Below are positions 47,704 to 55,401 of a DNA stretch of 64,000 bases, piece after piece. The notes below the pieces were generated by a model. It ran no database searches. It saw only the letters and a list, made by a program, of their open reading frames with translations, and had not been told where the DNA came from. The stretch comes from an uncultured Opitutia bacterium. Its GTDB lineage: Bacteria > Verrucomicrobiota > Verrucomicrobiia > Opitutales > UBA953. Every line of letters starts with the position of its first letter. Position 1 is the first letter of the stretch. Made by a program: the position numbers and the translations under genes. The DNA lies in contig CAIMFJ010000005.1 in the NCBI GenBank assembly GCA_903840355.1, forward strand, positions 558,001 through 622,000. The letters are read 5' to 3'.

Positions 47704-48945
47704 TTAGCGCTGAACGACCCGACCCAAGCTTTTATCGTAATCCCCGCTCCAACGTGAAATCACGAAGGTAGCCACGGCATTACCAATAAAATTGGTCACC
47801 GCGCGTGCTTCCGACATAAAGCGGTCCACGCCTAAAATTAAGGCGATACCTTCCACCGGGATGGTACCCACGGTACTTAAAGTCACTGCCAGGGTGATTA
47901 AACCACTGCCCGTAACGCCAGCCGCTCCTTTAGAGGTGACCAGTAAAATTAATAATAGACTGATTTGTTGTCCAAGGGTTAACGGGGTCTGCGTTGCTTG
48001 GGCGATGAACAAAGCCGCCATGGTTAAATAAATACAGGTTCCATCGAGGTTAAACGAATACCCAGCTGGCACTAAGAGCCCTACCGAAGACTGATGACAC
48101 CCGGCTTTTTCTAATTTTTCCATCAGTCGAGGCAACGCCGACTCTGAAGAAGACGTCCCGATGACCACTAAAATTTCCTCCCGCAAGTAGCGCAGAATCT
48201 TCCACAAACTAAAACCCGCCCAATACGCAAGGGCTCCTAAGACCACAAAGATGAAGATCCCGGTGGTGAGATAGACACATAGAATGAGTTGGCCCAAGTG
48301 ACTGAGAGTATGGAAGCCATACTTACCCACCGTAAAAGCCATCGCTGCCGCAGCTGCTACGGGGGCTAAGTAGGTGACCAACTTGACCATGCCGAAACAA
48401 ACCTCCGAGAGCTTCTGCAAGGCATGTACTAAAGGCTCGGCGGTTTTACCTAGTTTGGAAAGGGCGATGCCAAAGAGCACGGCGATTAATAAAATCTGCA
48501 AGGTATTCCCTTCCACAAAGGCGGAGAAAAAAGTGTTAGGAATAATATGAACAAGGGTATCAACCAAACCCTGCTTCGAGCCCGTTGCGGTATAGCCGGC
48601 GACTGTTTGCACATCCTTCGCATCTAAAACCGCATGCACGCCCTCGCCCGGTTTAAAAACATTAGCGACCACCAAACCAATGATGAGGGCTAGGGTCGTC
48701 ACGATTTCAAAGTAAAGCAACGCCCGCCAACCAATCCGACCTGCTTTGGGTAAGTTGTCTTTGGAGACTAACCCGACCACGACGGTCAAAAAAATCACTG
48801 GGGTCACGAGCATTTTAATCAGGGAGACAAAGGCATCGCCCAAGGGCTTTAAGGTGACCCCCACCTCAGGCCAAACCACCCCCACTAACACCCCCAAGGC
48901 AATGCCGAGGAGTACTTGAACGTAAAGGTGACGCAGCAATTGCAT
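47704..48945 (-). CDS. dicarboxylate/amino acid:cation symporter (DctA/GltP family)
   Basis: A 413-aa inner-membrane protein with the hairpin-rich fold of the DAACS family. The signatures G-T-S-S-S-E-S-A-L-P-R (HP1), P-A-G-Y-S-F-N-L-D-G-T (TM7), S-K-G-A-A-G-V-T-G-S-G (HP2) and D-R-F-M-S-E-A-R-A-V-T-N (TM8) are all intact and lean towards the C4-dicarboxylate carriers (DctA). It imports succinate-type acids or glutamate/aspartate with protons or sodium. Its stop is 1 base from the stop of the convergent tgt fusion. Confidence 0.9.
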   Translation of the reverse strand: MQLLRHLYVQVLLGIALGVLVGVVWPEVGVTLKPLGDAFVSLIKMLVTPVIFLTVVVGLVSKDNLPKAGRIGWRALLYFEIVTTLALIIGLVVANVFKPGEGVHAVLDAKDVQTVAGYTATGSKQGLVDTLVHIIPNTFFSAFVEGNTLQILLIAVLFGIALSKLGKTAEPLVHALQKLSEVCFGMVKLVTYLAPVAAAAAMAFTVGKYGFHTLSHLGQLILCVYLTTGIFIFVVLGALAYWAGFSLWKILRYLREEILVVIGTSSSESALPRLMEKLEKAGCHQSSVGLLVPAGYSFNLDGTCIYLTMAALFIAQATQTPLTLGQQISLLLILLVTSKGAAGVTGSGLITLAVTLSTVGTIPVEGIALILGVDRFMSEARAVTNFIGNAVATFVISRWSGDYDKSLGRVVQR

Positions 48946-49009
48946 GAGGGTGCCTAGAATCGTGAACTTTTAGGCGGCGATGGCAATAGTTGTCGAATGA
49001 CGCGGCTCA

Positions 49010-49037
49010 TTGACTACCCCTGCGACCATGCTACAAA
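49010..49037 (+). promoter_or_regulatory. candidate promoter of the serine hydrolase lipoprotein gene
   Basis: TTGACT (49010-49015), 16-base spacer, TACAAA (49032-49037). The ATG at 49053 is 15 bases beyond, giving a predicted leader of about 9 bases. Confidence 0.45.
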
Positions 49038-49052
49038 CAGAGTCTACCCACT

Positions 49053-50279
49053 ATGCGTTTTCATTGCATTGTATTTTTGACCCTGTGTTGCCTGTGCAGT
49101 TGTGCAAAAAAAACGCCCACCCCAGCCACGAGCTCAGCCGAGACGCCTGAGGTAAGCCTCGAGGAACAAAATGCCGTCTTTAGTTACGCCCTCCAAAACT
49201 ACCTCGACGAAGCACAAATCTCCGGCGCCGTCACCGCCGTCGCCTCCGCCGATAAAACCTTAGCGCTCGAAGCATTTGGTTTAGCTGACATCCAAGGCCA
49301 ACGTTCCATGCGCAAGGACAGTGTCTTTTGGATCGCTTCCATGACTAAGCCAATCACGGCGATGGGAGTGATGATGTTAGTTGAAGAAAAGAAATTAAAC
49401 CTCGATGACCCCATCGAAAAATACCTCCCCGTTTTCAAAGGACAAAAATTACTCCAAGCCAAAACCCTCGTTAGCCCAAAGCGTCCTATCACCATCCGTG
49501 ATTTGCTCACCCACACCAGCGGTTTAGCAGGAGCATCGCCCACCGCCGCTAATCAGCCAGTCGACACCCTCCCTCTCGAAAAGATGGTAGAGTTCTACGC
49601 CCAACAACCCTTAGTCTCTGAACCCGGGACGAAGTGGGCTTATAGCAACAATGGCATGAACACCCTCGGGCGTTTGATTGAAGTCGTCAGCGGTCAATCT
49701 TATGCCGATTTCCTTCAAGCCCGCTTCTTCACTCCCCTCGGTATGAGCCATACTTCCTTTTGGCCAGATGCGGAAGATCAAGCCCGACTCGCTAAGCCTT
49801 ACCGTCGTGAAAACGATCACTTAGTGGAAGCTACGAACTTCCGCTTTAGTACCCCACTCGACAACCGGCAACGTACCCCACTGCCCGCAGGCGGTTTATT
49901 CTCGAATGCCCGCGACTTGATTAAACTTTATCAAATGATTCTACGTGGCGGCGAAAGCCACGGCCACCGCTACCTCGCTGCCTCGACGTTACAGCTGATG
50001 ACCAGCAATCAGTTGGGAGACATGCCCAAAGTAAGCTTCGCCCCAGGGATGCAGATGGGCCTGGGCTTTCACCTGGTCCACGAACCCACTGGCGTCACCG
50101 AGAGTCTCAGCCCTGGGAGTTATGGTCACGGCGGGGCTTATGGCACCCAAGCCTGGCTCGATCCAGTCAAACAGCGCATCTATCTCTTGCTGATTCAACG
50201 CGTCGATTTACCCAATTCAGACGGCAGTGAAATTCGCCGAGATTTCCAAAAAACGGCTTTAGAATCTTTTGGAAAGTAA
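49053..50279 (+). CDS. serine hydrolase lipoprotein, class C beta-lactamase-related
   Basis: A 408-aa lipoprotein. The signal ends L-C-S-C with Cys17 as lipid anchor. The S-M-T-K catalytic tetrad start is at residues 96-99. The Y-S-N motif is in K-W-A-Y-S-N-N-G, and G-H-G-G-A-Y-G serves as the third (H-x-G) box. This set matches class-C-like hydrolases (EstB/PBP4* type), which may be esterases or peptidases. A true antibiotic resistance role is not implied. It overlaps the start of a small membrane-protein gene if that gene uses its earliest start. Confidence 0.87.
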   Translation: MRFHCIVFLTLCCLCSCAKKTPTPATSSAETPEVSLEEQNAVFSYALQNYLDEAQISGAVTAVASADKTLALEAFGLADIQGQRSMRKDSVFWIASMTKPITAMGVMMLVEEKKLNLDDPIEKYLPVFKGQKLLQAKTLVSPKRPITIRDLLTHTSGLAGASPTAANQPVDTLPLEKMVEFYAQQPLVSEPGTKWAYSNNGMNTLGRLIEVVSGQSYADFLQARFFTPLGMSHTSFWPDAEDQARLAKPYRRENDHLVEATNFRFSTPLDNRQRTPLPAGGLFSNARDLIKLYQMILRGGESHGHRYLAASTLQLMTSNQLGDMPKVSFAPGMQMGLGFHLVHEPTGVTESLSPGSYGHGGAYGTQAWLDPVKQRIYLLLIQRVDLPNSDGSEIRRDFQKTALESFGK

Positions 50280-50292
50280 TTCGCTCCTTCTC

Positions 50293-50490
50293 GTGCGCCC
50301 TGTACTTCTGATTCTCTTCTTTTTCCGGCTGTGCTTTCTATTAGCCGGCTTAGGTCTCTGTGCCTATGGTCTGGTCGTTTCCTGGAAACCCAACCTGCCT
50401 TGGATTTGGCCTGCAGGTTACGCCTTTGGTTTCGCCCTTTCAGTTGTCTTACTGATTGCACTCTGGAAATCCTTCAAGGCGCTTAAATAA
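50293..50490 (+). CDS. small two-helix membrane protein
   Basis: About 65 aa from GTG at 50293 (a TTG at 50269 would overlap the previous gene). It has two clear hydrophobic segments (L-I-L-F-F-F-R-L-C-F-L-L-A-G and G-F-A-L-S-V-V-L-L-I-A-L-W) separated by W-K-P-N-L-P-W-I-W-P, and a short basic C-terminus. I do not recognise a family. It follows the serine hydrolase lipoprotein by 13 bases on the same strand and could be cotranscribed. Confidence 0.5.
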   Translation: MRPVLLILFFFRLCFLLAGLGLCAYGLVVSWKPNLPWIWPAGYAFGFALSVVLLIALWKSFKALK

Positions 50491-50567
50491 TTCAATCTGA
50501 CGAATGAGGAAGGAATTTTCAGTCGTCACGAAGTGCGGTGCTATGGCATGCATCAGCCAAAGAAGCA

Positions 50568-51986
50568 TCACTTAGGCGACTTACCGTAGTAAGGAAATTT
50601 ATCCCATCCGTCATAAGTCGGATCCATGCGTGGATCATGGGTGTCACGCATCCAGGCCTCCAAGTGCATCCGGTGTTCTGCCAGAACCTGAGCATAAGTT
50701 GAATCGGCGGCGATATTGGTAAGTTGATGGGGATCCCGACGTAAGTCATAAAGTTCTTCCGCCGGACGTTTCCCGAAAATTCGGGCAAAGAAAGGTCGGC
50801 CCAGTTCGTCATCTTGGTGCGCCAGCAAGAAATCCTTGGAAGCAGTCGTATCGACATCGCCATAAGGACGGCCATGCAAAAAATAATTATCGGGGTCACC
50901 CGCTGGCCAACGGTCGGGACGCAGGTTACGAATATACAAAAAATCCTGCGTTCGCACCGCCCGCATAGGATAGCTCAAGTGATCGTGGCGCACGTCCGCA
51001 TGGCGTTCGCGCTCAATGAAAACTACATCCCTCCCCGCGGAGGATTCACCATGCAAGAGTCCCACCAAACTGCGCATGGTCATCGGTGAAGGTGAAGTCA
51101 CCCCTGCCACCTCTAGGAAAGTAGGTGCCAGATCACCAAGATTAACCAAGGCATCGACTTTTAAACCTGCCTTAGCTTGTTTTCCCCAACGTATCGCCAA
51201 GGGAACTCGCGAACCTTGATCATAACAATTACCAAGCCCACGTGGCATTTGCCATCCATTATCTCCAGTGAAAACAATGAGCGTGTTTTCCAATTCTCCC
51301 GTGGCCTCAAGCGTCGCCAGTGCCGCCGCGGCTTCACGATCCATCCGCACCACCCCACCATAGTAATTAAGCAAATCAAGTCGGACAGCTTCACAATCTG
51401 GCAATTCTGGAGGAATCGGCAACTGAGCTGCATCAAGCCCAACTTGCTTTGCATCAGCGAGAAAATTTCGCGGCCCTCCACGGGTTGCCGTATCGGTATT
51501 GCCAAGCCAGAAAAAGAACGGCTGACCCTCACGACGTGCCTTCAAGAACGTCGCGAAATCAGAAAACTTCGGTCCTACCGGATTCTCCTTCCACCCCGAA
51601 GCCTCTGCATTACCAGGCCCCCAGGGCTTTCCTTGATAACCAATCGCATAGCCTGCTTGACGAAGTAATTGCGTAATTACTGGAGTATCCTGCGGAAAGC
51701 CGCTCCAAAGCGAAGCGCGCTCACCTAATTCATGGACGGCCCGTCCTGTCAATAAACTCGCCCGACATGGCGAACAAGAGGGCGCAGGGTTAAAGACGTG
51801 GGTGAACAAAACCCCTTCTCGAGCCAGCCGATCAAAAGCAGGCGTATGGGCGTGTACATCTCCCAAGGCCCCGGCATTCGGCCAACGCCAGTTATCGCCA
51901 AGGATAAAAAGTATATTCGGACGGGGCTCGGCACTCACAACTGCCGACACGAGGAACAACCAAAAATAATTAAAGGATTTGAGCAT
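50568..51986 (-). CDS. secreted sulfatase (heparan N-sulfatase-like)
   Basis: From ATG at 51986 the protein has about 472 aa with a signal peptide (1-19, ending V-V-S-A). Metal-binding I-L-G-D-N is followed by the formylglycine motif C-S-P-C-R (71-75), the C-x-P-x-R type. F-T-G-D-N-G-W and Y-D-L-R-R-D-P-H-Q-L-T-N-I-A near the end fit the sulfatase subclass that includes N-sulfoglucosamine sulfohydrolase. It probably desulfates a glycosaminoglycan or algal polysaccharide outside the cytoplasm. The longer GTG-start form lacks a clean signal peptide. It ends 77 bases from the convergent small membrane-protein gene. Confidence 0.87.
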   Translation of the reverse strand: MLKSFNYFWLFLVSAVVSAEPRPNILFILGDNWRWPNAGALGDVHAHTPAFDRLAREGVLFTHVFNPAPSCSPCRASLLTGRAVHELGERASLWSGFPQDTPVITQLLRQAGYAIGYQGKPWGPGNAEASGWKENPVGPKFSDFATFLKARREGQPFFFWLGNTDTATRGGPRNFLADAKQVGLDAAQLPIPPELPDCEAVRLDLLNYYGGVVRMDREAAAALATLEATGELENTLIVFTGDNGWQMPRGLGNCYDQGSRVPLAIRWGKQAKAGLKVDALVNLGDLAPTFLEVAGVTSPSPMTMRSLVGLLHGESSAGRDVVFIERERHADVRHDHLSYPMRAVRTQDFLYIRNLRPDRWPAGDPDNYFLHGRPYGDVDTTASKDFLLAHQDDELGRPFFARIFGKRPAEELYDLRRDPHQLTNIAADSTYAQVLAEHRMHLEAWMRDTHDPRMDPTYDGWDKFPYYGKSPK

Positions 51987-52167
51987 AAATATAACGTGCC
52001 AACTTAAGCCCACTTTAACGGCAAGAGATGGCAGCTTTCTATCCTAATTTATCCCAGCTATTACCGAGTCAGTGATGTAAATTTGCTTTTTCATAAGCGG
52101 TCTCGGTCATTTAAATCTTTTCGCTGGCGATGCTCTAAAAGCACCATTCTTAGTAAGTGATATTAAT

Positions 52168-53616
52168 ATGAAACGCCTCTCCACCTCCCTGCTGTGCTTG
52201 GCATTAAGCGGCTTCATCTCCGCCGTCGCCGCGATCAACCCAGCCGAAATTAACCCCCAAGTTAAAACGCCTTTCAACCCTGCGGGTGAAGCTAACCGCG
52301 AAGAACTGAACAAGGCGATTCAGGCTTACATGGCGTTGCCACCTCAAGAGGTCACGGCTCACCCTGGAGCGAAAATCTTCCCTGGTGCCGTCGAAGCCAA
52401 AGAGCGCATCCAAGCCTCGGTGAACTACGATCCTAACTTAATCCATCGCTGGGATACCGCCGCGGGCAATGCCCCTAATTTAGCAACGAGTGCCGATGTC
52501 TGGCAGGAAACCGGCCTCTACGCAGCTCCCGGCGAAATCGTCACGGTTAAAGCGACGGCGCTCCCCGAAGGTCGGACGGTGCGTATTATCGTAGGTTGCC
52601 ATCGCGATGGTTTACTAAAATTGGATAAGTGGACTCGTTTCCCGATCCTCTCGCGCACCTTTACACTGCAAGCTGGCGAAAACAAAATCGCCAATGCCTT
52701 CGGGGGCCAAATTTTCATCCAAGTACAAAACGGAGCCAAAAAAGCGACCAGCACCGCCAAGGCTAAAGAATCGGCAAGTCTTGAATTTAGCAATGCTGTC
52801 GCCGCACCGACGTTTGTTCTCGGCAAAGATAATGCGGAGTCCTGGAAAAAATCCCTGAACGCCCCAGCTCCTTGGGTCACCCTCGTCGGCAAAAACGCCA
52901 TCCTGCACGTCCGAAAGTTCGAAGTCGTTAAACTCGAAAACCCCCAAGCTCTTTTAGAATGGTGGGATAAAGCACTTGGCCTCGAAGATGACCTCGTTGC
53001 GCTCCACCGCCTCGCGCCCGAACGCGTGGTGCCTGATTTACAAATCTCGGCAGGTTTCATGCACTCCGGCTACCCATTCATGTGCTGGGTCAAACCTTCT
53101 GAACATGAAATCGTAGACCTCGCTAAATTATCTAAAGAAGGTAACTGGGGCTTCTTCCATGAGTTGGGACACAACCACCAACGCACCGATTGGACCTTCG
53201 AAGGCCAAACGGAAGTAACCTGTAATTTATTCTCCCTCTACTGCATGGAGAAACTGGTGGGGAAACCCGTCGGACAAGGCCACGGGAGTCTCAAAAACGT
53301 CGACGAACTCATGTCCAAGCGCACGGGCACCCCGCCCAACCTAGGTCCGTTTGAACAACTGGCCCCTTTCATCGTCTTGATCAAAGCCCATGGCTGGGAG
53401 CCCTTACGCCAAACTTTGCGCTCCTACGAAAAGACTCCAGCACCTAAGGGTTCAAATCGCGCCGCATTGCAAAACCTCTTCGTGGTCCGCTACGGAGAAT
53501 TAGCCAAAGTCAATGTGGCCCCCTTCTTCGCGAGCTTAGGTTACCCGCTAACGGAAGAGACCCAGCAAGCCCTCAAGTCCTTCCCAGCGTTTAATTACAC
53601 GCCGGCAGCGAAATAA
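52168..53616 (+). CDS. secreted M60-family metallopeptidase
   Basis: A 482-aa exported protein (signal about 1-22). The zinc site is H331-E332-L-G-H335, with E349 in the following T-F-E-G-Q-T-E-V-T as the likely third ligand, a gluzincin arrangement found in peptidase family M60 (enhancin/mucinase-like). The N-terminal half (about 100-210) is a beta-sandwich as in other M60 proteins. W-V-K-P-S-E-H-E and W-G-F-F-H-E-L-G-H are family features. Members cut glycosylated mucin-type proteins, so it may give access to host or algal glycoproteins. The leader is TATTAAT with no Shine-Dalgarno sequence. A bidirectional terminator follows. Confidence 0.87.
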   Translation: MKRLSTSLLCLALSGFISAVAAINPAEINPQVKTPFNPAGEANREELNKAIQAYMALPPQEVTAHPGAKIFPGAVEAKERIQASVNYDPNLIHRWDTAAGNAPNLATSADVWQETGLYAAPGEIVTVKATALPEGRTVRIIVGCHRDGLLKLDKWTRFPILSRTFTLQAGENKIANAFGGQIFIQVQNGAKKATSTAKAKESASLEFSNAVAAPTFVLGKDNAESWKKSLNAPAPWVTLVGKNAILHVRKFEVVKLENPQALLEWWDKALGLEDDLVALHRLAPERVVPDLQISAGFMHSGYPFMCWVKPSEHEIVDLAKLSKEGNWGFFHELGHNHQRTDWTFEGQTEVTCNLFSLYCMEKLVGKPVGQGHGSLKNVDELMSKRTGTPPNLGPFEQLAPFIVLIKAHGWEPLRQTLRSYEKTPAPKGSNRAALQNLFVVRYGELAKVNVAPFFASLGYPLTEETQQALKSFPAFNYTPAAK

Positions 53617-53649
53617 GCCGGCGTTAGATATTTAAGCACAGAGGCACAA

Positions 53650-53684
53650 AAAAGGCCCGATGTGAATGTCAGGCCTTTTGTTTT
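53650..53684. terminator. bidirectional intrinsic terminator
   Basis: AAAAGGCC (53650-53657) pairs with GGCCTTTT (53672-53679), loop 14 bases, followed by GTTTT on the plus strand and TTGTGCC on the minus strand. It lies between the convergent M60 and DoxX-like genes and can serve both. Confidence 0.85.
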
Positions 53685-53697
53685 ATAACTTTAATAC

Positions 53698-54150
53698 TTA
53701 CTTGCTGGAGCAGCAACCGGTGGACTCGCCTTCCGACTTACCGCAGCACTTGTCGCCGCAGCAACCCGAACCGCAACACGCCAAGCAGCAGAAACCCTGA
53801 CGACCCACAAAGGCCAAGAAGAGCGCGGCAACGATAGCGAAGATGACGGTCGGATCCTTGATGCCACCAAACAAGAAGTGGTGGATGGCCGCAATGTTAA
53901 CCACGATAGGCCCAATGATTAACAAGCCCCAGTTACGAGTGCGAGGAAGGATCACCAAAGCACCACCGATGATTTCAAAGGCTTTAACGAAGCCAAGGTA
54001 ACCCGAGGTGTACATTGCACCTAAGAAAGCCGCCGCCGGAGTGCCTTCTGGAGCAGGAGGCACAGCAATAAAGTGTGCCCAGAAATTAATTCCGAAGACG
54101 ACGAAGATGAGGCCAAGGAGGGCCGCAACGATGTGGGAGGCGATTTTCAT
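53698..54150 (-). CDS. DoxX-like membrane protein with Cys-rich tail
   Basis: A 150-aa inner-membrane protein with four hydrophobic segments of the DoxX type (A-L-L-G-L-I-F-V-V-F-G-I-N-F near the start; L-V-I-L-P; I-I-G-P-I-V-V-N-I; A-I-V-A-A-L-F-L-A-F). The last about 30 residues are unusual: F-C-C-L-A-C-C-G-S-G-C-C-G-D-K-C-C-G and then C-C-S-S-K, ten cysteines in five pairs. The tail may bind metal or an iron-sulfur cluster, or form disulfides. It is 24 bases downstream of the double-CDGSH gene on the same strand. Confidence 0.8.
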   Translation of the reverse strand: MKIASHIVAALLGLIFVVFGINFWAHFIAVPPAPEGTPAAAFLGAMYTSGYLGFVKAFEIIGGALVILPRTRNWGLLIIGPIVVNIAAIHHFLFGGIKDPTVIFAIVAALFLAFVGRQGFCCLACCGSGCCGDKCCGKSEGESTGCCSSK

Positions 54151-54174
54151 AGTTTAGTGTGTGGTGATAAAAAA

Positions 54175-54414
54175 TTAGAGAGACTTGTGGCTACCGTCGC
54201 AAAGGGCACCCTTCTTAGAGTGCTTACAACCACAGAAGTAAACCGTGCCGTTTTGCTCGGCCTTATAAGGCACAGGAGAAAATGCCGAACCTTTGTGAGC
54301 CCCGTCACAGAAAGGCTGACTTTGGCTCTTACCACAGGAACACCAATAGTAAGTTTTGCCGGCCTCCACGAGAACCGGGATGGGAGATTTTTGTGGGATG
54401 TGTGGGGCGCTCAT
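54175..54414 (-). CDS. double CDGSH iron-sulfur protein
   Basis: A 79-aa protein with two CDGSH modules. The first is C25-S-C27 ... P-F-C36-D-G-A-H40; the second is C61-G-C63 ... A-L-C72-D-G-S-H76. Each should bind a [2Fe-2S] cluster with three Cys and one His. No signal peptide is seen. Such proteins move electrons or sense redox state. It is upstream of the Cys-rich DoxX-like gene and 43 bases from the pirin gene. Confidence 0.9.
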   Translation of the reverse strand: MSAPHIPQKSPIPVLVEAGKTYYWCSCGKSQSQPFCDGAHKGSAFSPVPYKAEQNGTVYFCGCKHSKKGALCDGSHKSL

Positions 54415-54457
54415 AGGGAATGTTGCTAAGATGATGAAGTTTTAAAAGAAAAGCAAA

Positions 54458-55159
54458 TCAACCTAAGTCAAAAAGGAGCGCCTCCACCTCTTGACCCACC
54501 TTAAACTGCCATTTGCCAGACTTTTCGGTGCTTACGGCGTCACCTGGATTTAACGTTTGGTCGCCGACAACCAGTTCTCCTTTGATCAACTGCAGCCAAA
54601 GCCCACGCCCCGCGGCGAGTTGATGCTCGAATGTACTACCCGCCGGAGCCATGACGCGATAGACCGAAGCATCTTGGCTAATCGTAGCAGAACCTTCGCG
54701 GCCATCTTGGGAAATAATCAAGACCTTCGGCTCCTTTAATTTTTCGGGAGTGGGGGTCCACTCTGCATACCGAGGCTTCAAGCCGAGTCGATCTGGCTGC
54801 AACCAAACTTGCAACAGGTGCAAGCGATCCGAAGCGGAGGGATTAAACTCGCTGTGCTTCACCCCACTACCGGCACTCATCACTTGAATTTGCCCCGGAC
54901 GTAATTGGGCGTGATTGCCCATACTGTCACGGTGCTCAATTACCCCTTCCAAGACATACGTAAAAATTTCCATATCACGATGACCGTGCGTCGGAAAGCC
55001 GCAGCCTGGAGCCACGATATCCTGGTTGATGACCCGCAAGGAGCGAAAGCCCATGTGCTGAGGGTCGTAATACTCCGCAAAACTGAACGAGTGGCGGGCT
55101 TTTAACCAACCATGATCAGCGTAACCTCGTTCTGCAGAGCGACGAATGGTTAAGGACAT
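54458..55159 (-). CDS. pirin family protein (YhhW-like)
   Basis: A 233-aa cytoplasmic bicupin. F-P-T-H58-G-H60-R-D-M-E and G-V-K-H102-S-E104 are the metal-binding residues of pirin, and A-R-H-S-F-S-F-A-E-Y-Y-D is a family hallmark near the start. The enterobacterial homologue YhhW has quercetin 2,3-dioxygenase activity in vitro; the natural role is uncertain, possibly redox sensing. It is upstream of the CDGSH and DoxX-like genes on the same strand, and divergent from the tRNA-Pro gene. Confidence 0.9.
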   Translation of the reverse strand: MSLTIRRSAERGYADHGWLKARHSFSFAEYYDPQHMGFRSLRVINQDIVAPGCGFPTHGHRDMEIFTYVLEGVIEHRDSMGNHAQLRPGQIQVMSAGSGVKHSEFNPSASDRLHLLQVWLQPDRLGLKPRYAEWTPTPEKLKEPKVLIISQDGREGSATISQDASVYRVMAPAGSTFEHQLAAGRGLWLQLIKGELVVGDQTLNPGDAVSTEKSGKWQFKVGQEVEALLFDLG

Positions 55160-55233
55160 AAGACATTTTGAAGCTAAAACTTAAAAAGTCCAATAACCTA
55201 GTTTAAAGGCCGACATTCAAAGCCTAAAAAGGG

Positions 55234-55262
55234 TTGAAGTCCCCTCTTACGCAGGTTTTTAT
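55234..55262 (+). promoter_or_regulatory. candidate promoter of tRNA-Pro
   Basis: TTGAAG (55234-55239), 17-base spacer, TTTTAT (55257-55262), 12 bases before the mature tRNA 5' end. Confidence 0.4.
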
Positions 55263-55274
55263 GACCAGCCTCGT

Positions 55275-55351
55275 CGGGCTGTGGCTCAATCTGGTAGAGC
55301 GCTGCTTTCGGGTAGCAGAGGCTGAGAGTTCAAATCTCTCCAGCCCGACCA
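55275..55351 (+). tRNA. tRNA-Pro(CGG)
   Basis: The full cloverleaf is visible. The acceptor stem CGGGCTG (55275-55281) pairs with CAGCCCG (55341-55347). The D-arm is GCTC/GAGC. The anticodon stem CTGCT/AGCAG holds loop TTCGGGT with anticodon CGG. The T-arm GAGAG/CTCTC holds TTCAAAT. The discriminator A is followed by an encoded CCA (55349-55351). It reads proline CCG codons. Confidence 0.95.
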
Positions 55352-55401
55352 TGCCGATTTCCTAAGATTGCCCTCAGCGACCTAGGCATCATGCTGCGTT
55401 C

